In this document: positions 1 through 9,981 of the stretch, piece after piece
Layout of the letters: each line of letters begins with the position of its first letter
Position numbering within the stretch: position 1 is the first letter of the stretch
From: Paramecium pentaurelia
Taxonomy: Eukaryota > Ciliophora > Oligohymenophorea > Peniculida > Parameciidae
Length of the DNA stretch: 64,000 nt
Direction of reading: 5' to 3'
NCBI GenBank assembly: GCA_905183005.1
Contig: CAJJDO010000012.1
Span: 1 to 64,000 of the forward strand
Program-made: the position numbers and the translations under genes
The notes under the pieces: generated by a model
The model's input: only the letters and a program-made list of their open reading frames with translations
The model's database searches: none
Told to the model about the DNA's origin: nothing

Positions 1-76
1 CCCAACCCCAACCCCAACCCCAAAACCCAAACCCAAACCCAAACCCAAACCCAACCCCAAACCCAAACCCAAACCC
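1..76. repeat. Telomere, mixed C4A2/C3A3 repeats
   Basis: The first 76 bases are an uninterrupted run of CCCCAA and CCCAAA units, read 5' to 3' into the chromosome. That is the C-rich strand expected at a left chromosome end. Random mixing of the two units (GGGGTT and GGGTTT on the other strand) is the known signature of Paramecium telomerase, unlike the pure GGGGTT of Tetrahymena. The tract ends at CCCTTATAAG, where unique AT-rich sequence begins. It shows that this is a macronuclear chromosome end and not an internal fragment. Confidence 0.97.
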
Positions 77-152
77 TTATAAGTAAATAAATTTTCGAAA
101 AAACGAAAAAAACTAAAAACATAACTAAATAATCAGAATTCAAAATTCATGT

Positions 153-180
153 ACCCCAACTTTTGGGGTTGGGGTTGGGG
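153..180. repeat. Inverted interstitial telomeric tract
   Basis: A CCCCAA unit (154-159) is followed after five bases by GGGGTTGGGGTTGGGG (165-180). The G-rich run points the opposite way to the terminal telomere 80 bp away, so the two arms can fold back on each other. It may be a leftover of telomere addition or rearrangement, or a subtelomeric element. The sequence alone cannot separate these. Confidence 0.85.
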
Positions 181-311
181 AAAAAAAACAAAGGAAATTA
201 ATAAAAATTATAAAAAATCATTAAAATCCTTAAAATCATCAATTTTAACATTTTTTAAAACATACAAAAATCATCAAAAATCTATTTTTGCAACTTTTTT
301 AACACTTTTTT

Positions 312-430
312 CCAAAAATTTTGCTCAGACCCCGCTTTTTACGATTTTTAAATACTTTAATTTTTGCTCATACCTCAATTTTCACGATTTTTGAATTCTC
401 AAAAATTTTGCTCAAACCCCCATTTTTACA
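312..430. repeat. Degenerate 43-44 bp subtelomeric tandem repeat
   Basis: Three imperfect copies of a unit centred on AATTTTTGCTCA / AAATTTTGCTCA followed by ACCCC or ACCTC and TTTTTACGATTTTT-like sequence. The shared TGCTCA falls at 322, 365 and 409, a spacing of 43 then 44 bp. Copies have diverged by substitutions and small indels. No convincing protein is read through them. Confidence 0.7.
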
Positions 431-1293
431 AAAAAACCTTAGCGCAACTTTTTGGAACCATCTGACCCAGCCCCAACCGTACATAGGACTATATTATTAT
501 TTATTATAAATCTAATCTAGTACTCCCTTACCCACCCTCCTCAGCAGGGGCGCAGCCCCAAATAACGCCGGAAAAAAATTTTTATTTACGATTAGCTTTT
601 TTTTTCTATTGACGATACATAATTAAATTAAATTTAATTACTTATTATATGAAGAAGTCTCTTTAACCTTAAAATTGCCTTTTTGGATAAGGTTAGAATG
701 GTATTAATAGACCCATTTTCATCACTTAATGTTAAATGGTTGTCATGAAAAAGAACAACAATCTCTTGATTGAAAAGAATGATTATTTAGGTTTTAAGAA
801 ATGGATAAATAGCATCAGGAGAGAAAAAGAATGAGAAACATTAATTAAAATAAAATCCTCGTTAATATTTAGGAATTATTAATAAAGATTTTATTTATTT
901 CAATAACATTAAAAAAAAAAATATGGATTGCAGGAAATTAATGATTCAGAATTGGTTTGTAGTGAAATAATGCTTTTAATTTTTCTAGGAAGAACCTTTA
1001 AGAATTCTAAAATAACGAATTATATTATGAAACCTAAGAAATAGTAAACTCTATTATTATTTACTCTACATGGTTTGCTTAATTATTATTAAATTTATTT
1101 GTTCAGGTCTTTTCAAAGTTAAACCTATCAATATTTTTTCAAATAAACAGTAAATGAGAAGAAATTTTGAACTATTTATTAATTTAAACCATAAAAAAAA
1201 ACAGGTTTGCAAAATTAATTAGATTTGTAAATTCAAAACCCAAATATTATTATTCCAGAACTTTTACAATCATCTTCCCTTGAGAAGCTAGTC
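431..1293. other. Gene-poor subtelomere with a GC-rich palindrome
   Basis: No supportable gene. At 547-559 lies GGGGCGCAGCCCC, a 5-bp stem with a 3-nt loop in a GC-rich island (about 528-571) that stands out sharply from the surrounding 80% AT sequence. The rest is AT-rich sequence in which frames open only for lengths expected by chance when TGA is the only stop. Confidence 0.6.
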
Positions 1294-1470
1294 TCAACGG
1301 GGCTTAAAAGGTTGCCCTATCTACGATTCTTTAAATCTCACTCTCTTGCTTTCTTTCTTATTTTTTTGAGTGCCATCGTCAGCATTAGTCCCAATGTGCT
1401 ATAGAACACTATTAGCTTTCTTTGGGATCGGAAAGGACGGCCTCTCAGATGACCCAAATTTAGACCTCAT
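1294..1470 (-). CDS. Possible 58-residue basic protein with RVxF motif
   Basis: A short frame from ATG (1470) to TGA (1294) encodes MRSKFGSSERPSFPIP and ends in KKESKRVRFKESQIG plus a basic tail. RVRF fits the RVxF docking motif for protein phosphatase 1, and the Ser/Lys/Arg composition suits a disordered regulator. The stretch is richer in G and C than its surroundings (codons CCG, GGG, TCG), which makes it visible as an island. Against it: the frame stays open upstream of the ATG, no intron is needed, and frames of this size arise by chance under a one-stop code. I do not recognise a family. Confidence 0.35.
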
Positions 1471-1521
1471 CAGAAATAAAAGTTAATTTTCCTTTTCCAA
1501 TATTAATAAAGATAGATAAAT

Positions 1522-4500
1522 ATGAACATCAAGACCACTAATATAATTTATATTAATCTAGTTTCTTGGTTTAAAGATATAACTAAAAAAATAATGCTAG
1601 TAATAATAATAATTACAATAATAAAATTTTATTGGATTAATATGTCAAATAATAGTGCTTTTACTCTGAATTAAAGAATCAACTAAATGAAAAATTTAAG
1701 GAAACTCACTTATGATGGAATCAAACCTATAATGTCACAATTTCATGATAATTCAAGAGAGATATATAAACCTCACCAAAAAAAACATGAGTTCGATTTT
1801 TTACAGAAATATGAAAAACCTAGTATAGATATAGTTATATTATTTTTTAGTAAATTTTTAATTTAGATAAGATAGAAGAAGTTCTATTAGAACTTCTGTG
1901 CATCAGACTAATTTAAATTTTAGACTTTAACCTCGAACATGCAGTATTAAATTACCTAGTTTTCATAATAGAAAAAATGTGAGTAAATCCATACATGAGA
2001 TATTTTCAACAAATGATCCTTCTATGAATTAAAGTGCATTTAAGATTCATTGATTAACTTCAATCTATGAAATATTATGTTATAAAATAATAATCAAGCA
2101 AGAACAATACTTATTAAAAAGAAGACTAATTATTCATAATTTTCTATGTCTTAATAAATAAAAAGTTTATTTCAACATTGAACACTCCAATTCTTTGCGT
2201 GAGTTAGATAATTCTAAATTTTAGAGCTTTTAGCTTTAAAATACTCAAATTGATTAAAAGTATGATTTATATACCTATAATTTTACAATCGAATATGCTA
2301 AGTTAATTAGAAAGCCTTTGATACCCCTTCCCTAATAGTTTATATTAGACATTGATTCAGAATAAGCCTCTTGCATACAAATAGTTATAAATATATTATT
2401 ATTCTCAGACAACTAGATTGATCAAATAGGTCATATGAATTAATATATACTCCAAAAATAATAACTATTACAATTCTGTAAGATAGAAAAATTCTGTATG
2501 AATGTTCAGATTTTAGTACATTTAAACAAAGTAACACAAAAATTTGTTGTTGAATAACAAAAAAAAATCAATTTATAATCCATAAAAGTGATAGATTTAT
2601 CTCATTAGTTAAAATCAATAAGGATGAAGGAAAAGACAATTATTAATAAACTATTTTAATAGAGGATAAATATGTAAAGCAATAAATGAAGAGATTCAGT
2701 AGTTTAAGATGCTGCTAAATTGTTAGATAAATTGCAAAATAAATGATAAAATATTTATTTTTATTTTTGAATGCTATAAACAAAGAACATCTTAAAAATA
2801 AAATTTTATCTTTTTATTCAATGAATTAAGATTATTGATCTATTAGAAATGATAATTCTTCAACAATTTTATTTCAATTAGATAGAAACTTCCTTTTTTA
2901 GTGCATTATTATAGTTTGAATATAAAATGTATAAAATTTACTCCTCACAATTTTCACAGCAAGAATTAGAGTTATTTTTATTTTTTTATTGATTTGTTTT
3001 TCTATAGTAACAAGTCAGGTAACATTTGAAAAAAACCAAATAAAATAATTATATACTTGATATTATTATAATTAAACCTTTATTTTTAATTTGTCTTACA
3101 TTTTGGATTTCGTTTATTACCTAAGTTGAGACAATATGAAAAATCAGGTTGGCCTCTTCTTTTCTGGATATAACTGCATTAAAAATGAATAAATATTTGG
3201 CTACGGCATACTAGTTCACCAAGTAATAATATCTGTATGTGAAGTATTATCTTAACAAAATTAAAGCATTTAATAATTTGCAATAGATGGCTATTTCATC
3301 CAAAAATTTTTTAATTCCAATCATTAGATGACGATGTGGAGATTATTTAATGACTTAGGAGCTATGTTGCCAGTTTTTCTTAAATATTTTGATAACCTTC
3401 TCAAACACTCTTAATTCTGATTATGAATTTTATTCCTCAATTACCATAAATTTACAAAGAATATCTGATTACAAATAAGAAAAAAAGTGTTTCTTTATTA
3501 GTCAGCCAACTAAAATTAATATTTGTAAATTCGCTCAAGATTTGAAGAAATGAATTTTATTACAACGAACTTAGATTAGAATAACTCAATTGATATAAAT
3601 TAGCTCATTTAAAATTTGGCCAAATTGATGAATAATTAAATGATCAGGAAAAATTGTATTGATGAAAAAGCGAAGAGTTTTGATACAATTTTTTAAACTT
3701 TTGTAATGAAAAGGATTAGTTTTGCTAGAGCATACAATTATCCGTAATCAGCTAAATTCAAATATGAAAAAATTAACAACTAAAAATGTACTAAGATGTT
3801 CCCTTTATGAAAATGAACAATGATGCCTTTAAGTCGCCTTCTTAAAATCTTTTTAACAAATTATTCTATTTATAATTTTTTTTTTCATGAAATGATTAAT
3901 CCTAGTTTAAGTATTTAGGATTTTACCAAATAGAATGAATTATCAAAATTAAAAGAGTTGAATAAATTCAAGACAAATTTTGTATAATCATTTTACTCAT
4001 GAACTTCGAACTCCTCTTCATAGCGCTACTATATTTTAAAATCAGCCCCAAAATTTGAATTAGAATAAATTATATAGGAATAATATTTATAACCCTTTCT
4101 GTGATAATATTGATTGCAGTCTGATAAAAGCAAAATTATTAGATTCGAAATTCAGTTAATTTAAACTTTCAAAAATAATAAACAAAATAACTCAGTAATT
4201 GAAATTTAAATTCTAATTTAAATAAATTGGCCTTGCTTTTACACCTTTATCTCTATTCATTCCAATTACAACAGATTACTAAAGATCATTTTTAAGAGTT
4301 AACAAATAAAATTAAAATGTGCTTGCTTTTCTTAAAAGAATTTATCTAAGAGAGCATAGAAAGTCTTAATAAAAAAAATTAGAATTTTCATTAAAGGAAG
4401 AAGGGATAGGAATAAAAACAATAACTAAATCAAATAAATGCTTTTAGGATATAACTAAATTGAATCTATTGGGAAAGAGTATGAAACAACAGTTTCTTTT

Positions 4501-5160
4501 ATGAGATCTAAAATGAAAAGCATGCCCACATTGAGAATAGTATAGAGACAATTAGTCTGTATCAAATCAAATTAAAGGCTCCTAGTAAAACAAAAACAAC
4601 AGATTTTGAGGAATGCAATTTATCTTGTTCCTCAATACGGGATGTTAGAGAATAGGTAAAAGGCTATGAAAAAAAGCGTTGCTCCATTGAAATTCTTAAT
4701 AAGTGAAGTTCTTCATGATAAAGCCCACAGAAAAAAAATCTGATTGCCAATATATACATACGATGAGGATCTAGTTAATTTTCTGTCAATGACACTTGTT
4801 TTAGTAATTGGTACTAGTAATAATATTTAAGCTTTGGTGACGAATTTTTTACTCAAAAATCATTGCAATTATTACTAAGAAAATAAGGTTTTAATTAGAT
4901 ATTGTACATATAATTATAATGTTAAGCTATGTATTAAATGGGACAGTATTGCTTTATACTAATGGATTGACAAATGCCTATTGTAGATAGTTGGATGACT
5001 ACAAAAATATGAGAGGAATAATATAAAGTGGATAAATCTCTACTATCTCTATTTTAAAATTGAAGGCTTTCAGTAGCAAATAAGTCTTTTGAGAAATGAA
5101 TAGAAACAGGTATGCTTAACATTTTACAGAAGCCTTTTGATATCTAAAAATTTCAATAAA
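1522..5160 (+). pseudogene. Degenerate hybrid histidine kinase with receiver domain
   Basis: No single frame survives, but pieces in order give a recognisable two-component protein. A 160-codon open stretch starts at ATG 1522 (MNIKTTNIIYINL). Hydrophobic segments follow around 2950-3110. The His-box reads FTHELRTPLHSAT at 3992-4030, with the phospho-accepting His codon at 3998-4000. A G-box-like EEGIGI lies near 4400. A receiver ends in ILMD-stop-QMPIVDSWMTTK (about 4953-5006). The reading frame shifts by one base just before the His-box (about 3979), and several in-frame TGA codons interrupt the rest. One TGA (4968-4970) sits where the conserved Cys follows the phospho-acceptor Asp. I infer a dead hybrid sensor kinase; unrecognised introns cannot rescue this many lesions. 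Confidence 0.7.
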
Positions 5161-5204
5161 TATTAGTTGTACTTTGTATTAGATGATTTATATAAATATT
5201 AATA

Positions 5205-5775
5205 ATGATTACAGGCAATCTGTTCAGAAAGGTTTATCTGCTGAGATTTAGATTCTCCACTTCATATGCTGAACTAATAGCTTCAAATAAAGCTAATAGA
5301 GTGTAAGATGTGGGAAGCTTGAAAGAATTGTTAGATTAAATTTATTAAACTAAGCCATATTTACATTGCATCATATTTAATTAAGTTGGACATCCATAGT
5401 ACATAATTGATTAACTTAGCTATTAAAAAGTAAATGAAATGTACAATGAAATTTCAAATTAATTTATTGGTTTCAAATTCTACAGGATTAATGTGGATAA
5501 TTTAGATAAGACAGCTTAGTTTTTTGGAGTCAAAGTAAATTTATTATACTATAATTTAGAATATTCCAGCCTCACTAATATATGGCCAAGGCTCGCCATT
5601 AGCCAAACATGTGGGATTAGGAAAGAAAATTCTCTAAAACAAATTAGAGACATCATAATCACTAACCCATAATACTGAATTTATTCCAGGCACAGAATAA
5701 TGGGAAGGGCCGTAAGATTTATGGAAAGCCAATTATGAAGATGATTAAGAGCCATTTGATTATTTTGCCCGCTGA
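5205..5775 (+). CDS. Mitochondrial thioredoxin-like protein lacking CxxC
   Basis: 181 residues after removing one 25-nt intron (5535-5559). The N-terminus MITGNLFRKVYLLRFRFSTS is basic and free of acids, like a mitochondrial presequence. Then comes a thioredoxin-type core: a beta strand YLHCIIFNQ, a helix, FKFYRINVDNLDKTAQFFGV and the cis-Pro region KNIPASLIYGQG. The usual WCGPC active site is absent: the equivalent place reads NQVGHPQ, so redox catalysis is unlikely. The C-terminal tail is acidic and aromatic (LWKANYEDDQEPFDYF). The upstream neighbour is a dead histidine kinase and the downstream neighbour is tRNA-Gly. It could be a mitochondrial complex or ribosomal subunit with a thioredoxin fold. 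Confidence 0.75.
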
Positions 5776-5909
5776 TTTATAAGATCATGCATTAAGAAAT
5801 AAATTTTACCTTTATTATTTTTCATATATTATAAAATTCATTATATTCAGCTTAACTAAATTTTCAGGCTTACATTATTTGAATAATATAAGCTATGATT
5901 TTTTATCAA

Positions 5910-5980
5910 GCACTGTTAGTATAAGGGTAGTATACAAGGTTGCCATCCTTGTGACACGAGTTCGAGTCTCGTACAATGCA
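5910..5980 (+). tRNA. tRNA-Gly (anticodon GCC)
   Basis: A complete 71-nt cloverleaf. Acceptor GCACTGT pairs with ACAATGC; D-stem GTAT/ATAC; anticodon stem CAAGG/CCTTG around loop TTGCCAT (anticodon GCC); T-arm ACGAG-TTCGAGT-CTCGT; discriminator A. The acceptor has one C-A mismatch at the fourth pair (C at 5913); a T there would complete the helix. No intron is needed. The sequence is intragenic-promoter competent (A box around TATAAGGGTAGTA, B box GTTCGAGTCTC). Confidence 0.95.
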
Positions 5981-5986
5981 TTTTTT
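5981..5986 (+). terminator. RNA polymerase III T-run terminator
   Basis: Six T residues begin at the base after the tRNA discriminator, the standard pol III stop signal. Confidence 0.8.
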
Positions 5987-6462
5987 ATTTTAATCAATAT
6001 CTTATATTAACAACTCATTAAGATGACTTCTAAAAAAAATGATTCACACTTTTACTTTACTTGATTAAATATCTTAAACAATTTCAAAATTACATTTTTT
6101 CATAGTTCCAATTCTTACCAAATTTTCAAAAATAAAAATTATCAAAAGGATTTGATTCAATAATACTTATTCTTATATTCCCTTTGTAATTGGAGAATAT
6201 TGTAAATTTTGAATATCTATCATTAAAATATAATCAGTTCTAAGTAAAAAATTAGGAAAAACCAAAATAATAGAAGTTTTATCAGATTAAGATAAAATTA
6301 ATAAATGGAATTTAGAAGAAATACATAAAAATAATAATTTACGGGATTTTCATTATGTTGTTATGATTGATTACAAATAAGAAATTAATAAATAATTTCT
6401 TTCAGTTATTTTAGGTTGGTTTGAAAAAAAATATCGTTTTTGTTTTAGTGATTAATTAATAA
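5987..6462. other. Intergenic, with a short stop-free stretch
   Basis: AT-rich spacer between tRNA-Gly and the protease. On the plus strand a frame of about 75 codons is open from roughly 6211 and runs into the protease gene in another frame. It contains DKINKWNLEEIHKNNNL and ILGWFEKKYRF. It lacks a clear start and stop and may be a gene scrap or chance. The protease promoter must lie here. Confidence 0.4.
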
Positions 6463-7809
6463 ATGAAATTGGTATTAGGTTTGGCCATCCTATTGGTATT
6501 GGGTAGTTGTGCTTCTTTCTTAGATGAACAACAACCAATGGAAAATAAAATATATAAGATCAAGTTGGACAGAACTGAATCGTAGGCTAGAAAATCATTA
6601 TTTGATTTTATTACAACAAGTCAATAATATAGAAAGAGCCCTGATTTGTTAGGTGAAGCAGATTTGGAAATGGCCTAGACCAAATAAAAAGAATCGATAA
6701 AATTGTACAATTTTAAGAATACCTAATATACAGGAGAGATTGGTTTAGGTGGTTAAAATAACAAATTCAAGGTATGACTATTTAATAATTTAGGTTATCT
6801 TTGACACAGGATCAGCTAACATTTGGTTGAATTCTGCTAGATGTAACGATTATGGATGCAAAAATCATAAATAATATGATGGTTCAAAGAGTCCAACTTA
6901 TGAACACTTAGGTTACGATTTGGATGTTGAATTCGGTACTGGAGAATTGATGGGAGAAGTAATAAATTGCATAAAATTTAGATTAATGCTGATACTGCTT
7001 ATGTTGGAGGAGTTAAAATTGCCAAATAAGAATTTGCAGAAATTGTAAGAGAAAATGGAGATGTCTTTGCACAATCAGATTTTGATGGTATTGTTGGATT
7101 AGCATATCCAACAATGGCTGCTTATAATTTCAATCCATTATTTGATAACATCATGCAATAGAAATTACTAGACAGAAATGTTTTTTCTTTTTACTTTTCG
7201 AGATAAGAGGGTTCTAGATCATCAGAATTAACTTTGGGTGGTTGGGATAATGATCATTTCACTGGAGAATTACATTTTCATAATGTTGTCAACAAATATT
7301 ATTGGTTATTGGATGCAGATAACATTTTAGTCAATGGAAAAGACGTGGGACTTTGCAAACATGGATGCAAAGTAGTTGCAGATACTGGTACTTCATTATT
7401 AACTGGTCCATCAGACGGTTTATATGATTTACTAGGTATTTTATTATTTTTAATTTAGATACCTTAAATATTGATGAAAATTGCAACAACGTTAAAGATT
7501 TACCAAAATTAACATTCGTATTAGATGGTATCAATTATGATTTGGATGCTAATGATTACGTTATGAAAATTGATTCATAAGGAAATGAAGTATATTAAGA
7601 ATATAATTTAGGTTGCTTATGATACATTTGCAAGTACTGATAGTTTTGTAGAAATGGGAGCAAATTGCCAATGTGTTGGTTCATTCATGCCTTTAGATAT
7701 CCCATCACCATAAGGACCAGCTTGGATTTTGGGTGATACTTTTCTTAGCAAATATTATTCTGTTTACGATAGAGATAATGATAGAGTTGGTTTTGCTAGA
7801 TCAAAATGA
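6463..7809 (+). CDS. Secreted pepsin/cathepsin D-type aspartyl protease
   Basis: 418 residues after four introns (6772-6793, 6959-6981, 7436-7458, 7590-7611; 22-23 nt each). A signal peptide MKLVLGLAILLVLGSCA targets the secretory or lysosomal route. A propeptide precedes the mature A1-family fold. The first catalytic motif is VIFDTGSANIW, the second VADTGTSLLTGPS. Also present are the flap-region FGTGELMGE, the conserved DGIVGLAYP, and the terminal ILGDTFLSKYYSVYDRDNDRVGFARS. Both catalytic Asp residues are intact and length is typical, so the enzyme should be active, probably in digestive vacuoles. It converges with the alveolin-like gene 80 bp downstream. Confidence 0.95.
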
Positions 7810-7888
7810 TTAATATTATTATCATTCAAAATGATACATCTTAATAATAATTATTGTAACAATTGAATAATTCCTTATTATAATATCA

Positions 7889-8975
7889 TCATGCGTACTT
7901 AGGACTCTATCCTGGTTTTAGCAATTGACCTACTTATTACTATTGCAATTAAGGTTAAACATTTCCTGTTGATGCTGGATATACTTATTACCATCCAGTA
8001 GAATACTATTATGTTGTTGTAGTAACCTATCCAACTCCGGTTTATCCATATGTGGTTGCTGGTAAATAAGCTGAATTCTATGTCACTTAACCATAGGTTG
8101 TGATTGGAGCTCCATATGTGGTAGTTGAATAGGGTTATGGAATAAATTAGGAATTTGCTACTGGAACTGTCATATATTGGCTCTAAGTAGTTGGTACATA
8201 TTGGGCAGTTGTTTAAGCATATTGAATAGGTGATGTTGTTGTTTAAGCATATTGAATAGGTTATGTGGTTGTTTAAGCATATTGAATTGGTTATGTATAG
8301 GTCTAGGTTTAGGCATATTGAATTGGGGCAGCTACTAAAATTAATTTAAATAAAATTTATTTACCTTAATATTATTAAGTTGTCTGGATTTATTAATAAT
8401 CAATTGGTGTTTAGATGACACTTTGTTTTGTCACTGCTTGGTACTCTGTTCTCTCTTTTATTGTTTCAACTGGCACATACTCTGTACAAATCATAAACAC
8501 AATCAATTACCGATATATTTTTCTTATATTACTTAAGGAATGTGTTCAGTCACATATTCCACTGCATAATAGTCAGTAATTTTTCTCTCTCTTGGTACAT
8601 ATTCAACCACCTCTTATGTCACATACTCAGTAACCTCTTTTGTGTACGGAATATATTCTATGCGAGATTCACCTTTAATTGCCTATTTGATTATTATTTA
8701 AGGATTACATTTCCTTATGTAACAACTGGTGCACTTGATTGAATCAATTGTTATTAAGCATACATTGGCTACTACAAATATTATGGATTTGAAATTAATC
8801 CTGTTTGTTAAAGTGGAATTGGTTAGCCCAATACTCCTGGTTGAATTTAAGAACTTGCAGGAACCCAACTTGGTTATGCCAAATATGTTTCTGGAACCTA
8901 TTATTAAGTAGTAGGAGGCAATTATGATGGTGTTGCCTTCTGAGCAGGAAGTTATGATGGACGAGGATTATTCAT
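7889..8975 (-). CDS. Alveolin-like cortical protein, Pro/Gln-rich
   Basis: 333 residues after three introns (8683-8708, 8482-8510, 8335-8364). The N-terminal third is Pro/Gln-rich (MNNPRPSQLPAQKATPSQLP). The middle carries short alternating acidic, valine and tyrosine repeats such as IEYIPYTKEVTEYVTQEVVE, YYAVEYVTEHIPQ and YVPVETIKERTEYQAV, the composition that defines alveolins, cortical proteins of the alveolar sacs. The C-terminal part has a repeat PIQYAQTT encoded by a minisatellite (8211-8326), then YGAP/TTYG-type low complexity. It probably builds the epiplasm or inner alveolar scaffold. The alveolin call comes from composition and repeat pattern, not from an alignment. Confidence 0.75.
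8211..8326. repeat. 30-bp coding minisatellite
   Basis: Four copies of a unit containing GTTTAAGCATATTGAATAGG begin at 8211, 8241, 8271 and 8307 (spacing 30, 30, 36). Read on the minus strand inside the alveolin-like gene, they give four PIQYAQ units. Copies differ by a few bases. Length variation would keep the reading frame. Confidence 0.85.
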
Positions 8976-9589
8976 TAAATCTTAATAAATTTATTTTTAA
9001 TTATGCAGCAACTGAGCATTTTCAAATATTAATTTATTATCTCATCATTATATTAAAACATCCTTGTATTTCGAAAGATTAAAATAATTCTTCTTTTCAA
9101 ATCATGGTTATATTGTGATTTAGGTTGTATCTTCCTATAATAAATTAGAAAAAAATAAATGCACATTTAAGAATTGGTATTTTTAAGACTTATTGTAATT
9201 TTATATTATCCTTATAATATTCACTAATTGCTTTTATGAAAATATTTGGGCATTCTAAAAAACTTAATTAATTATGAAGATTGTAATTTAAATATTCTTT
9301 TAGATTCTTGTATTATAAACCCTCTTTAATTCAATTAATTAGAATTTTGCTTTTTTTATAATTCAATATTGATACATTACTCTCATTTTATATACATTTT
9401 GGGATTTATTATTGTAATCTGAAATGAATATACAAAGAATTCCTACATATAATCTATTAAATAGTAAACTATTATTTATTCAAAAGTGATAATTTTTTTG
9501 CTTTGCTACTTTATTTAATTAGATTAATTTAAAATATGAGTATTCTTTTCCTATTTTTGTAATTGAAAATTTATTAATAAATAACATTA
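8976..9589. other. Divergent intergenic region
   Basis: 614 bp between the starts of the minus-strand alveolin-like gene and the plus-strand HIT gene. It must contain both promoters. A plus-strand frame without TGA spans roughly 9107-9370 but has no convincing start, domain or splice pattern, so I do not call it a gene. Confidence 0.5.
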
Positions 9590-9966
9590 ATGAGATCCAT
9601 CTAATATTCATTCTCAACAGTTTTTGATAAAATAATAAAAAGGTAAATACCTGCAAAAATCATATATGAGGATAAACATGTAAGAATTTTCTTATAATTA
9701 AGTGTTTAGCTTTTGAGGATATAAATCCTAAAGCAAAAATACATGTTTTAGTAATACCAAAAGAGCATTTAGATAGATTATCAAATGCCACTGAGTAGCA
9801 TATTAATCTATTAGGAAATTTGATGTATGCAGTGAATAGGATAGGAAAATAACTGCAATTGGAAGGATATAGAGTGATAATAAATGATGGATAAAAAGGA
9901 GGTTAAACAGTGTTTCATTTACACGCTCATATATTGAGTGGAGAAAATTTACCTGGATTTGAATGA
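9590..9966 (+). CDS. HINT1: HIT-family nucleotide hydrolase (HINT-like)
   Basis: 117 residues after one 23-nt intron (9680-9702). It matches the small HINT branch of the histidine-triad family throughout: early FDKIIKRQIPAKIIYEDKH, then CLAFEDINPKAKIHVLVIPK, and the catalytic triad in VFHLHAHILSG (H-x-H-x-H). It ends shortly after with ENLPGFE, typical length. HINT proteins hydrolyse AMP-linked phosphoramidates. The ATG at 9590 gives a normal HINT N-terminus without a targeting sequence, so a cytosolic or nuclear location is likely. Its stop lies 15 bp from the stop of the convergent MORN gene. Confidence 0.93.
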
Positions 9967-9981
9967 AGAAAAAATAATAAA

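Noticed and set aside
1260..1480. Possible rRNA or structural RNA fragment in the GC-richer patch
   Set aside because: I see no rRNA motif or stable cloverleaf, and the minus strand reads as a short protein-like frame.
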